A stretch of DNA of 64,000 nt, taken from JAVMKJ01 sp031732855. GTDB taxonomy: Bacteria; Pseudomonadota; Gammaproteobacteria; Competibacterales; Competibacteraceae. The stretch is taken from contig JAVMKJ010000110.1 in NCBI GenBank assembly GCA_031732855.1, positions 33,046 to 97,045 of the forward strand. The letters run 5' to 3'. Below the pieces are notes generated by a model that did no database searches, was not told where the DNA came from, and saw nothing but the letters and a program-made list of their open reading frames with translations. How positions within the stretch are numbered: the first letter of the stretch is position 1; every line of letters starts with the position of its first letter. Shown here one piece after another: positions 8,595 through 18,056 of this stretch. A program made the position numbers and the translations under genes.

Positions 8595-11500
8595 TATTGA
8601 AACTCCACTTGCCGCCAGGATTGCCGACCAAGCTCGGGGGCAACAATGGGAATGTCCACCACCCCACCCTCCGACGTACTGACGTAAAGCATGGATTTTC
8701 TCAGGTCGGGGGCTTTCATCGTGGTGGGCGCCGAAGCGATGCTATTGATGGTCACGCTGCTCGGCGCGAATCCGGTGCCGGGGGATGTTTCGGTGACGGG
8801 TACAGTGGAAGCAGTTGTACTCAGGAAACTTTCGGTCAGTCGTTTTCCCGTCACGGCGTCAAGCAGGTTTACCCAACTGGTCCCACCAAACTGGCAGGGG
8901 TCTGAATTCGGCAGGATGCTGGTAAAAACCACCCGGCTGCCGATGATCAAGGGATCGCCGGGAACTCGTTCCCCTGCTTCCTTCAGGTCGATATACCAGC
9001 CGCGCTTGGGCAAGGTATTGACGTTACCATCGTAATCCACTTCCCGCCTGCTGGTGACCCGATACGTGTTGCCGCCCGACGTGAAGCTTCCTGTCGAGGT
9101 AACCGTGGTTCCATTCACCACGGTTTGACAGGTTGGATCGGCCGGGCTGCCCGGGCAGAAAATCTGCGCTTGCAAGCCGGCGCGGTTGAAACAGGCGGTA
9201 GTAAAGGTTCCAGTAGTAACACCGTCACAGGAATGATTGTCCATGCCATCCCACACCCCATAGAAGGTCTGCTGGCTGGTGTTGGTGACGTCGTTGGCGC
9301 CCAGATACCTGCCCGTGCCGAACAGCACCATGTAGGTGAATTCGTCCAGCCGTGTATTCGCAACGGTGTTCGTATTCAATTTGGTGGGATGCCGCGTCAC
9401 CTGCGGCGCGGAAGTAATCGACTGGACGTTACCATTGGCGTCCTTGGCGGTAAACAGCTTGGCGTAGGTCCAGTTGTCGCGATTGGGATCCCGGATATCG
9501 AATCGCCACAGATTGCCTTCCAGATCGCCCGCATAGATGAAATCGGCAGTCCCATCCCCGTCGCCGTCGACGACGCTGGGTGTGGACAACCCCTGTCCCT
9601 CGCGCAGATCGAATTTTCTGACGATACTGCCATCCCCGACGTTGACGACAAACAGGACAGCGGTGGTGGCTGGTGTCACAGGATTCGTGACCGGTTTGCT
9701 TGGATTGTTGCTGTTGTAGCCGTTGCCAAAAACCACTACCCAGGGATTGTTGTCCGGGTTGGAATCAATAGTGCCAAAATCGGTGTCGCTCCGCCGAACC
9801 AGCGACGGCTGGCTGAAGGTCAGCCCCAGGTCGGGATCCGTGAACTCCCACAGTACTACGTTGGCGGCATTCGCTTCGGTCAGCGACCCGGCGGCCGTTA
9901 CGCTGCCGGCGCTGTCAACCGTGCCAGAATCGGTCACGTCCAAGGCGAAATAGCTGCGCCCTCCCGATCGCAAGCCTCCGACTAATACCGTATGCCAGGC
10001 ACTGACCCCGGCACTGACGAACTGCACGTCTTGCACGGTTGGCGAAGCATCCACATAGAACTGGTGATTCTGGTTATACGTCAACTCAGTGAGGGCGTTA
10101 AGATTGGGATAGACCGCGCTGGGAACGTAGGCGAACACTTCCAGGCCGGTATTGGCATCGAAGCCGTGCAACATGCCGTCGTTGGCGCCGATATAAACCA
10201 TCGGCCTGCGATTGCTGCGAGCATCGGCGAAGGTCTGATAGTTGCCAAAAGAATATCCGGCTACTGGTGGCCCCACATAGAACGGATTCGAGTTGACGAT
10301 ATCGCCGAGAATATTTCGAGTGGCGCCGATGGTGCGCTTGCGATACTGATTACCCAGGGGGTTTTCATTGGCCGCGTCGCCGCGCAAATACTTCAGGCGC
10401 GCTTCGCCCGCACCGTTACCGCCGTTCAGCGCGTTGACTTGGGCACGATCCAGCGCCGTCGCCCCGGTTTCCTCGGCGGGATCGGTCGGAATGGAGGCCG
10501 GCCAGAGGAAGGGGATACCACCGTGACTGGAGGGTTTGAAAGTCAAAATTTGGCGATTGTTGTAAGTCAGCAGATCTTGAGCCCGCCACACTTCATTTCC
10601 GATCGCCCCCGTGGTCGGATTAATCGACAACGCACGCAATTCGCCGTTCCAGATTTCACTATTGAAGCGCGCCTGGTAAACCCGACTCCCTTGGACCAGC
10701 GAACCGGAATTAACCGCGACCGCCGCCGCGGAACTGGTACGACTGATAATTTCCTCGAAGGTTTGACTCAATTGCTGCTTCAGCTTGCCCGCATTGGTCA
10801 CCAGGAAGTAGCTATCGGGCTTACCGTCGTTATCTCTATCCCATTCACCCTGCTGATCGGGAAGATTGTTCGAGTTGGCGTCAATAAAACCGCCCCACTT
10901 GGCTGCGTACCACAGCGGATCGTGCTTGATGAAGACCGCGGACGTCGTGCCGGCGGTCGCGGGCGCGAACGTGCGCGTGGTGTCGTACGGTAACGTTATG
11001 CCATCACTCCATTGGCCGGTTCCGGTATTCGGCGCGGGCGGGGTGCCGGTAAAAGCGGGCGGAGTGTCCAGAAAATAATCCACGTCGTTGGTGGGGTCAC
11101 GACTGCCACCCGTGTTCCAGTCGCGAACCTCCAGGTAGACGCCATCATGGGTGGTGCCGGAGATCACATAGCCGATGTGATGCAGCACGCTGCCGGCTTC
11201 GTATTCGGAAACCAGACGGATCTCCAGTTGACCGGATGCGTTGACGGAGAAAGTGTAGTTCACAATGGCGTCCATGTCGTGATCGGAGCCGTATTCCGAA
11301 TCTTCATAATTGATGCGGAACTTGATATACGGCCGCCCGCCATTGCATGCCTGTCCCGCGCTATCCGGCGGGACACTGGACGGACAATTACTGCCGGAGT
11401 TGCCCGTTCCGGTATTGGCAATGGCTTCGACGAAGAAATCCACAATGGTGTTGGTGGGTTGAAAATTTCCCGCGGCAGCATTGATCCCGTTACCTCCAAC

Positions 11501-13939
11501 CGATTTGGCGAAAGGCACCACGGTAATGGTCTTGCGGTTGGAATCGGTATAATTGGGAACGGGAATGGCAATCGTTGGGAGCGGAGACGACAGAGCAATC
11601 CCGAAGGTATCGGTTTTCACCACATGCGCCGGGCCAGATGGCGGGGTGATGGAACGAACGCCAGTGGTTTTACCAAAATAGCCGACGCTGGCGGCGTAAT
11701 AGCCACCCTGACGAGTGGGTTCCTCCGGAGCCAAGCCGCGAATATTGCCGAAGCTGGTTACATCTTTGGGTGTTGGCGCCGTATCGTAAACGCTGCCGGA
11801 CTGGCCGATGAAAATACTCTTGGTTCCGCCTTCTTCATTGTTCCAGATGGTCTGACCAATATTCGCCACGTTCAAAGCGCCGATATCGCTGCTGACGCCA
11901 CTGCCGAATCCCGAGGCAACACCCGGCAACTGGTCCGTGTCGAACGAGGGCGCATCGGCAATCGCCAGCACGAACGGCTTGGAACAGTAGGGATAGCCAC
12001 CCTCCGCAACAGGCCGATAGGGGTCGGTCCAAGCTGGTTTGGGCAAATTCAAGTTATCAGCGGCGTTAAACCGGCTGAATTCATCGCTGGTAACGGCGTA
12101 ATCCGTCGTGGGACCCGTCTTGCCGGCGAAATAACGCAGACTCTCGTACATCATCTCAGCGACCGGATTACCCCACATGGCGCAGATGCCTTCCACCAAC
12201 GGGGTCACCATCGGCACACTGCAACCGTTATCGTTATAGGCATAATCGCCCCGAAAGCCAACGACACGGATGTTGCTAATGGTATTGACAATACTGCCGG
12301 CGGTGGGAGGGGTGACAAACTGGCCGGTGTTCGGATTAATTTCATCCTTGAATGAAGTAATATTCTTGCGCAAGAGGCCGCCCGACAGGTTTTTATAGAA
12401 CGAACCAGTCAACAAGCCAAACGCCATGCGGTCGGTTTCGCCATACTCATGCAACAGGCCCGTGGGTTTATAAACGGTGGGACTGGATTCCGGGTAGCCC
12501 TTGCATTCCGGCTCTAGCAGGCCGCTGACGCACGCCTTGACGCGAACCACATGGTCGGTTCTGGCTGAAACCGGAATCGTCCGGTTGTAAGTCGAAATCA
12601 CCAGATTGGAAAACTTTGCGCTGGGCACTACCTGCCATGCCCCCCCGCTGTCCACACCCTTCCAAAACAACCAATAATTATCACCGCCACTTACCTCTTC
12701 ATGACGGAATTGAATAGTATGAGCACCGGACGTCAAGGTGATAGAGCCTTTGTGAGCATCGCGGCAAGCTGTATTGGCTGGATCAGAATTGCAATTACCA
12801 TGCCCGGTATACCAACCCGCCACTACCGTCCCATCAATCATCACCTCAACGGCGTCATCACCATCTACAGAAAACTCATAAGTGCCAGCGGTAGTGACAT
12901 TGAGCGTGCCGCTGAAAACCGTGATATAGTTCTCGTCGCTGCCATACGGATTACAGTTCGACGCGCATTCAATTCGGCCATTCAGGGTAAATTCCGGCGT
13001 TGAGGGGGTCGGCGGGGCGCTGGATCCCATTAAATGGCCAGGATTAACGAAGCGGGCCGCCAAGGCATCAAACTCCGCATGATTATTAGGGTGAGACGTA
13101 TCGGTATCGGTACCGCTGGGTGATGCACAATTGGGACCATTGCCTCCATGAATACACTTATCACCCGCAACAGGGCGCTCGATCGCCACCCAGTTCCAGA
13201 TTCGATAACTGCTATTGGTCAGCACTCGCAACAGGGTTTTTTGGTCGGCATCATTTTGGAGGGTCGTATTGGCGAATAGATGCCGAGTTCCATCAGCCGG
13301 CTGCGACAGCGGAGTATAGTCAGAAATATAATACCCATCGCGGGCAAAGCTTTCATACTCCTTGCCCCAACTGTGCGCGTCCTGGGGAATGCGTGCCCGC
13401 TGCAAAATGGTTTCCGTGGCGCTATCGACATTACGGTAGCCGCCATAAAGCACGCGGCGCAGGGCATCGATCCGGGATGTGGTTAGATAGTTGAGAAAAT
13501 CCCCACTCCAATTGCCCGAGCAGGTTTTAATTCGATTCGTTCTTCTATTATTGATTACATCGGTCGTCATGGACACGGGTGTGAAATAATCCGTAAGACT
13601 CGGATTGGTATTATCGCCTTGGTAGCTGTAACACTTATAGGAATCGAAATAGCCATAATAGTCCAGCGGCTTTCCATCCTGCATGAGATTGGGTTTATAG
13701 CCGACATCAATTTCGCCGTCCTGATTTAGATCGGATGCGTCGTTATAGGCTTCGTAATACAGCTTATGATCGCGTCCCATGACCAGCATCGCCAAGGGCT
13801 TTCCATTCCCACCTAGAAACAAGGGGTTGTTGGAGATCTGCACATCAGCTTGAGCACTCGACCAAGATAATCCGAGCACGCACCCCAATAGCAACCCCCT
13901 TAACAGGAACTGACTCATCATTAAGCGGAGCTTATTCAT
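8594..13939 (-). CDS. pilY1: PilC/PilY1-family pilus-associated adhesin, very large, with a PA14-like insert
   Basis: The 1,781-residue secreted protein begins with a signal peptide (MNKLRLMMSQFLLRGLLLGC and an SAQA cleavage site). An EF-hand-like loop DLNQDGEID lies at residues 70-78. A PA14-like beta domain spans about residues 330-430, with the pattern GTYEFSVDGDDAVEVMIDG. The C-terminal third matches the PilY1 beta-propeller, including a second calcium-type loop DGDGDGTAD near residue 1460 and GDLEGNLWRFD. PilY1 proteins sit at the pilus tip, prime assembly, mediate adhesion and control retraction. P. aeruginosa PilY1 is about 1,160 residues, so this one is greatly enlarged. The MIDAS-type motif of the P. 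aeruginosa vWA domain is not obvious. Confidence 0.9.
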   Translation of the reverse strand: MNKLRLMMSQFLLRGLLLGCVLGLSWSSAQADVQISNNPLFLGGNGKPLAMLVMGRDHKLYYEAYNDASDLNQDGEIDVGYKPNLMQDGKPLDYYGYFDSYKCYSYQGDNTNPSLTDYFTPVSMTTDVINNRRTNRIKTCSGNWSGDFLNYLTTSRIDALRRVLYGGYRNVDSATETILQRARIPQDAHSWGKEYESFARDGYYISDYTPLSQPADGTRHLFANTTLQNDADQKTLLRVLTNSSYRIWNWVAIERPVAGDKCIHGGNGPNCASPSGTDTDTSHPNNHAEFDALAARFVNPGHLMGSSAPPTPSTPEFTLNGRIECASNCNPYGSDENYITVFSGTLNVTTAGTYEFSVDGDDAVEVMIDGTVVAGWYTGHGNCNSDPANTACRDAHKGSITLTSGAHTIQFRHEEVSGGDNYWLFWKGVDSGGAWQVVPSAKFSNLVISTYNRTIPVSARTDHVVRVKACVSGLLEPECKGYPESSPTVYKPTGLLHEYGETDRMAFGLLTGSFYKNLSGGLLRKNITSFKDEINPNTGQFVTPPTAGSIVNTISNIRVVGFRGDYAYNDNGCSVPMVTPLVEGICAMWGNPVAEMMYESLRYFAGKTGPTTDYAVTSDEFSRFNAADNLNLPKPAWTDPYRPVAEGGYPYCSKPFVLAIADAPSFDTDQLPGVASGFGSGVSSDIGALNVANIGQTIWNNEEGGTKSIFIGQSGSVYDTAPTPKDVTSFGNIRGLAPEEPTRQGGYYAASVGYFGKTTGVRSITPPSGPAHVVKTDTFGIALSSPLPTIAIPVPNYTDSNRKTITVVPFAKSVGGNGINAAAGNFQPTNTIVDFFVEAIANTGTGNSGSNCPSSVPPDSAGQACNGGRPYIKFRINYEDSEYGSDHDMDAIVNYTFSVNASGQLEIRLVSEYEAGSVLHHIGYVISGTTHDGVYLEVRDWNTGGSRDPTNDVDYFLDTPPAFTGTPPAPNTGTGQWSDGITLPYDTTRTFAPATAGTTSAVFIKHDPLWYAAKWGGFIDANSNNLPDQQGEWDRDNDGKPDSYFLVTNAGKLKQQLSQTFEEIISRTSSAAAVAVNSGSLVQGSRVYQARFNSEIWNGELRALSINPTTGAIGNEVWRAQDLLTYNNRQILTFKPSSHGGIPFLWPASIPTDPAEETGATALDRAQVNALNGGNGAGEARLKYLRGDAANENPLGNQYRKRTIGATRNILGDIVNSNPFYVGPPVAGYSFGNYQTFADARSNRRPMVYIGANDGMLHGFDANTGLEVFAYVPSAVYPNLNALTELTYNQNHQFYVDASPTVQDVQFVSAGVSAWHTVLVGGLRSGGRSYFALDVTDSGTVDSAGSVTAAGSLTEANAANVVLWEFTDPDLGLTFSQPSLVRRSDTDFGTIDSNPDNNPWVVVFGNGYNSNNPSKPVTNPVTPATTAVLFVVNVGDGSIVRKFDLREGQGLSTPSVVDGDGDGTADFIYAGDLEGNLWRFDIRDPNRDNWTYAKLFTAKDANGNVQSITSAPQVTRHPTKLNTNTVANTRLDEFTYMVLFGTGRYLGANDVTNTSQQTFYGVWDGMDNHSCDGVTTGTFTTACFNRAGLQAQIFCPGSPADPTCQTVVNGTTVTSTGSFTSGGNTYRVTSRREVDYDGNVNTLPKRGWYIDLKEAGERVPGDPLIIGSRVVFTSILPNSDPCQFGGTSWVNLLDAVTGKRLTESFLSTTASTVPVTETSPGTGFAPSSVTINSIASAPTTMKAPDLRKSMLYVSTSEGGVVDIPIVAPELGRQSWRQVEFQ

Positions 13940-13977
13940 TGCCTGTCTCCAAAATACCTTGAGAGATTTTATAAAAA

Positions 13978-14646
13978 TTACCGACCGTAGACGGATTGCA
14001 ACATGATGCGAGCCAAGGGCTGGGGCGGTGTACTATCGGACACCGCGATACCGTAGCCTTGGGCGGTCACACGATAGTAAGTCGTCTTGGGTGATGGAGT
14101 TCTACCGACCACGACCGAGCCGAATTCAGCCAAATATTCAAGAATGTAACGGGGCTGTCTGGAAACCACGGCCAAATCCGGCGGATGCGTGATAGTGGAA
14201 GCTGATGGTAAAGTACCCTGCGAGGTATATTGGTTATATTCCCGGTAAGGTAAAGGAGAACTCGTTTTGCTCCAGTCGATAGCCAGCCATTGTGGCGGAT
14301 CCGTTGTCGTTGTGGGTGGCAAGCACAACCCATTCAGGCTCGGCTTGCTGACATGGATGCAACTGGAAGAAAAATCAACTTTTTTGTAGTCATCCGGATT
14401 CACTCTACGGAATGTGATCGAATCCCTGTTGCTCAGATCCTGCTCGCCATCCTGCAAGCCTAGTTCCGCCGCCTGGAACGCGATATTCGAATCACGTACA
14501 TTACCCGCCATCTTCTCTTCCATGATGGTTGTCCGCATGCCTGCCGTGCCGAGAATGAACATCAACAACAGCACGGTCAGGCCAATAATCAAGGCGCTCC
14601 CTGCTTGATGTTTCCTAATGCTTAACTGCTTGCTGACCATAACCAA
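13978..14646 (-). CDS. pilX: Type IV pilus minor pilin PilX
   Basis: The 222-residue protein has a basic leader and the site G/SALIIGLTVLLLMFILGTAG, then MRTTIMEEKMAGN and FQAAELGLQDGE, both typical of PilX. As in other PilX proteins the Glu5 of major pilins is absent. It should join PilV, PilW and FimU in the initiation complex that carries PilY1. It ends 38 bases before pilY1 and starts 4 bases after the pilW stop. Confidence 0.88.
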   Translation of the reverse strand: MVMVSKQLSIRKHQAGSALIIGLTVLLLMFILGTAGMRTTIMEEKMAGNVRDSNIAFQAAELGLQDGEQDLSNRDSITFRRVNPDDYKKVDFSSSCIHVSKPSLNGLCLPPTTTTDPPQWLAIDWSKTSSPLPYREYNQYTSQGTLPSASTITHPPDLAVVSRQPRYILEYLAEFGSVVVGRTPSPKTTYYRVTAQGYGIAVSDSTPPQPLARIMLQSVYGR

Positions 14647-14650
14647 TCCC

Positions 14651-15403
14651 TCAACGTTCGTTGCGCAGGGTTACCGTAGTCGTAAACACGCGGCGCAGGT
14701 ATCGATCCGTTGAGGCAGGCGTGACGGTAGCGCCGTTGAAAGTATAGGGCTGGGGACTATCGGCCAGATAATTTTCAGCGGTGCGCAGCAGCAAACTGAT
14801 TCGCGCGCTGACGACCCTGTCCCATCGACCCACGTCGCTTGCTGGAACGTAACGATCCGCTACTCCCCACGTATCACCATCGGTATTTTCTCCGTACAGA
14901 ATTTGCATATTCTCGACATTATCCACGATGGGTTGAGTTTGTCCCCCAGATACACATTGAAGACTGTTGCTGTTGCTAATACTCAGCACATTGCTGGCTG
15001 TGGCGTTTTCACCGACTTGGGCGTTCACGCAATCTCTGACATCACCTTGACCTGGACCTTCGCCTTCAAAAGCAACGGTTATCGTATCACTGCTGTTAGG
15101 TCCACCATTATTGGTTCCCTGAACCGCTTGAACACTGGGAAAAACTTCTTTGAAGCTCAGCCCGCGTTCGATATTAAAACGGGAACGAGATCCAGCCAGT
15201 CGGGTCAAGCGACTGATATAGTCGAGGGCATAGCGGCCATTCTCTTGAACCCGAGATAAATTTTCCTGCACTTTGGCTGACACCCGCAAACTGATGAATA
15301 GCTGCAATAGGCCTGCCAACAAAAATAAACTGATCACGAGCGCCACCAGGATTTCGATTAAAGTGAGGCCCTGTTGACGGTGTTTGCGAATCATGGTGTT
15401 CAT
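14651..15403 (-). CDS. pilW: Type IV pilus minor pilin PilW
   Basis: The 250-residue prepilin has the leader MNTMIRKHRQQG/LTLIEILVALVISLF with Glu5. The downstream region includes NGRYALDYISRLTRLAGS, typical of PilW/GspJ-like minor pilins, and a long variable body. Its start overlaps the end of pilV by 4 bases (ATGA), indicating translational coupling. The codons are visibly more AT-rich than in the neighbouring core genes. Confidence 0.88.
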   Translation of the reverse strand: MNTMIRKHRQQGLTLIEILVALVISLFLLAGLLQLFISLRVSAKVQENLSRVQENGRYALDYISRLTRLAGSRSRFNIERGLSFKEVFPSVQAVQGTNNGGPNSSDTITVAFEGEGPGQGDVRDCVNAQVGENATASNVLSISNSNSLQCVSGGQTQPIVDNVENMQILYGENTDGDTWGVADRYVPASDVGRWDRVVSARISLLLRTAENYLADSPQPYTFNGATVTPASTDRYLRRVFTTTVTLRNER

Positions 15404-15966
15404 GGGCGAAAACTCGTGCTAAATAGCAGGGGATTTCCAGATGGGTCATCATTCCACCAGATTTTGACGGCATACATCGCCACCTCGGGATTGGCGGCTC
15501 CCACACCATCACATGCCGGAGCACCAGAAGTGGCGCCTGGCGTACCATCTTCCGGCGTACTGTCGATACAAACCACGCCCACGCCGTTGGGCAGGACATC
15601 GGCAATCGCCTGATTCCATCTAAATAAATCGTGTGCCGCCATCTGCTGTGAATTACAACCCGAAGTCGACTCGCAAGCGGTGTTCTGGGTACCCGCCGAA
15701 CCGCTTACTGAGGGATTATTATAGTAACCATCCCGAATTCCACGGATATTCGCCCGCATCCGGTCAATAATATCGTAGGATTGAATCGTTGCCTGCGTTC
15801 GCATATAGGCGCTGTGATTGGTGCGCAAGCCGATGACTTGCATGCCGGCGAGGCTCAGCAGTCCCACTGACAATACGATTAGAGCAACCAGAACCTCAAG
15901 AAGAGAGAAGCCAAAATGAAAGCGTGCTGGCTTATAACAGGCCTTGTTCCACCTATTCATGGGCAT
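15400..15966 (-). CDS. pilV: Type IV pilus minor pilin PilV
   Basis: The 188-residue prepilin has the processing site FHFG/FSLLEVLVALIVLSVGLLS, the characteristic PilV/GspI-type N-terminus, followed by AGMQVIGLRTN. Its start overlaps the fimU stop by 10 bases; Met3 at 15960 is an alternative start. It is a core minor pilin in the fimU-pilV-pilW-pilX-pilY1-pilE order. Confidence 0.87.
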   Translation of the reverse strand: MPMNRWNKACYKPARFHFGFSLLEVLVALIVLSVGLLSLAGMQVIGLRTNHSAYMRTQATIQSYDIIDRMRANIRGIRDGYYNNPSVSGSAGTQNTACESTSGCNSQQMAAHDLFRWNQAIADVLPNGVGVVCIDSTPEDGTPGATSGAPACDGVGAANPEVAMYAVKIWWNDDPSGNPLLFSTSFRP

Positions 15967-16517
15967 GCATCTCCCGTTTGCTTTTCTCTAACCCTAACGC
16001 GTCCCGTACTGCTGAGCACAATGAAACGGGCCTGATCGACGCCTCTGCTATCGCACAAATTTAAAGTTCCTGTACCTAAACCTGTTGCTGTACCATCTGC
16101 ATTATTGCCAATACTTACACCATTTGGGAGGTAACCAATCCACTTCGTGAGAGTACCGCTTGCGCGTAGGGTGAAGTTTTGAGTAAGAGCCCCTTGCACT
16201 TTAATTACTTCTCCATTATCAGGTATATTATTTTGATTTCGGTCAACAAAAACGATCCAGCCATTTTCCCAAACCCCAGTTATGTCATCAGTGCAGGTAG
16301 CACCATTCGTGCTTCGACAGATTATCACTCTAACACCACTTTTCGCCGCTTCGGAACGCGCCAAATTTAAGAAACCGACAATTTCGTTCGTTTGTGCTAC
16401 GCGGGTGCTATTCAGAATCGCGGTTCGGAATGATGGCACGCCAATAGTTAACACAATAGCCGCCAGCATGACTGTGACTATCAATTCAATAAGGGTAAAA
16501 CCAGCACTTCTGTTCAT
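15957..16517 (-). CDS. fimU: Type IV pilus minor pilin FimU (GspH/FimT family)
   Basis: The 186-residue prepilin begins MNRSAG/FTLIELIVTVMLAAIVL with Glu5, followed by GVPSFRTAILNSTRVAQTNE and FLNLARSEAAK, which define the GspH/FimT family. FimU is the first gene of the operon and links the PilVWX complex to the major pilin. FimT is a close relative, so the symbol rests on position. The sequence is lower in GC than the flanking housekeeping genes. Confidence 0.83.
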   Translation of the reverse strand: MNRSAGFTLIELIVTVMLAAIVLTIGVPSFRTAILNSTRVAQTNEIVGFLNLARSEAAKSGVRVIICRSTNGATCTDDITGVWENGWIVFVDRNQNNIPDNGEVIKVQGALTQNFTLRASGTLTKWIGYLPNGVSIGNNADGTATGLGTGTLNLCDSRGVDQARFIVLSSTGRVRVREKQTGDACP

Positions 16518-16900
16518 GGCATTAAATCCTTTTTTGAACGATTACCCTATATCCGACCATCACCTCAACTTCATCAGGCTGGGGCACGAATGGTCATATT
16601 TTCCCGACAAAGGGTTGATTTCGGGCCGCCCCGCGCCAGTACGCCCGTGTTGGCGGCAAGAGGCGGGCTATCCGCTTGGTGCGTCACAACCCCTTCTTCG
16701 GCCAGATTTCCTTTTGCGCTGGACCTGGCGCGCGGCGTTCGAGCTGGCGATTTCCCCAACGAGTATTCCGAGTATGCAAAGGACACCGCATCGGGGAGGA
16801 TTTGGCGACTATAATGCAATCAAATTGTATTTGCTTGCGCTGAGGGTCGCGAATATGGCCAACCCGCCGATCCTCGGCAGTCATCAGGATTCCATCCTCG
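16518..16900. promoter_or_regulatory. Divergent intergenic region between fimU and algZ
   Basis: The 383 bases contain no convincing gene. The 80 bases nearest fimU are AT-rich. On the minus strand ATGAAG and TATAGG, 17 bases apart, about 35 bases from the fimU start, form a weak promoter candidate. The rest probably carries the promoter of the two-component pair, but no single site stands out. Confidence 0.4.
16585..16593 (-). promoter_or_regulatory. Possible AlgR-type box upstream of fimU
   Basis: On the minus strand the sequence CCATTCGTG matches 7 of 9 positions of the AlgR core CCGTTCGTC known from P. aeruginosa. It lies about 70 bases upstream of fimU, and the algR-like gene is next to the operon. 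A 7 of 9 match can arise by chance, so this is only suggestive. Confidence 0.25.
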
Positions 16901-17977
16901 GTGCCGCATCCCATGACTTCCCGCCCATCGGACCATCGTCCCAATCTCACCACGACGTCGGGCTTTCTGCCCGACTTCTGTGCCAATCGGACGGTGTTTC
17001 TAACGGTGATTCTCGCCGAACTGTTCGCCTTCGTCCTGACCTTGGCCGAACCGAACAGCGCCATCGAGTTCTGGTTCGAACTGGCGCTCACCTCGCTGTT
17101 CGTGCAATGGATCACCCTGGGCGCCGTGGCGGTGCTCTGCTTCTGCCGCTTCTGGCTGGCCCGGCTCGAGACCACCGCCGCCACCCTCGCCACGCTCGGA
17201 TTGACCCAACTGGTCACCCTGCTGTTCTCGGCGCTCGGCGGGTGGTTGCTGGGACCACGTTTCGACCTTGCCCCGCTGATGGCGCCGCCGGATTCCTTCA
17301 TCGCCCGCAACCTCGCGATCAGCGGCATCATCACCCTGATCGCCCTGCGCTACTTCTACGTCCAGCACCAGTGGAAACAAAATGTCGAGGCTGAAACCCG
17401 TTCCCGCCTCTGGGCCTTGCAGGCGCGCATCCATCCCCACTTTCTGTTCAATACCCTCAACACCATCGCCGGCCTGATCCGCGCCCAGCCCGACCGGGCC
17501 GAGCAGGTGGTGCTCGACCTGGCCGATCTGCTGCGTTCCGCGCTCGCCAGCCTGGAGCGCATCACGCTGGGGGAAGAGATCGAACTCACCCGCCGCTACC
17601 TCGCCATCGAACAGTTGCGCATGGGCGAGCGGTTGCGGGTGGACTGGCAACTGGACGACGGTCTGCCGCTCGACGCGCCACTGCCGGCCCTGCTGTTGCA
17701 ACCGCTGGTCGAAAACGCCATCCATCATGGCATCCAGCCGCTACCGGAAGGGGGACAACTGGCGATCCGCATCGAGAAACAACCGCGTGCGTTGCAATTC
17801 GTCATCACCAATCCCCGGCCACCCGCATGCGAACAGCGCTACGTCCAAGGCCAGCGGCTGGCCCAGGACAACATCCGACAGCGTCTGTTGCTCGTTTACG
17901 GCGCCGCGAGCCAACTGGAAATTACGGAAACGCCCGACAGTTACCGGGTGGCGTTCGCGGTTCCGCTGTCCGACTGA
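16901..17977 (+). CDS. algZ: LytS-family sensor histidine kinase, AlgZ/FimS-like
   Basis: The 358-residue membrane kinase has four to five hydrophobic segments in residues 30-155 and no extracellular sensor domain. A LytS-type His_kinase domain follows: ARIHPHFLFNTLNTI with the conserved His near residue 180, then a GHKL ATPase with LLQPLVENAIHHGI. AlgZ/FimS has the same layout. The paired response regulator begins 79 bases downstream. In P. aeruginosa this system activates the fimU-pilVWXY1E operon; here the pair is divergent from that operon, supporting the assignment. The start may instead be Met5 at 16913. Confidence 0.82.
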   Translation: MPHPMTSRPSDHRPNLTTTSGFLPDFCANRTVFLTVILAELFAFVLTLAEPNSAIEFWFELALTSLFVQWITLGAVAVLCFCRFWLARLETTAATLATLGLTQLVTLLFSALGGWLLGPRFDLAPLMAPPDSFIARNLAISGIITLIALRYFYVQHQWKQNVEAETRSRLWALQARIHPHFLFNTLNTIAGLIRAQPDRAEQVVLDLADLLRSALASLERITLGEEIELTRRYLAIEQLRMGERLRVDWQLDDGLPLDAPLPALLLQPLVENAIHHGIQPLPEGGQLAIRIEKQPRALQFVITNPRPPACEQRYVQGQRLAQDNIRQRLLLVYGAASQLEITETPDSYRVAFAVPLSD

Positions 17978-18056
17978 AACATTCGGCGGCGGATACCGAA
18001 CGAACCGATCTCGCCTGCTACACTTGCGGAGTGACCATGCCGGAATCGCCTATCCC

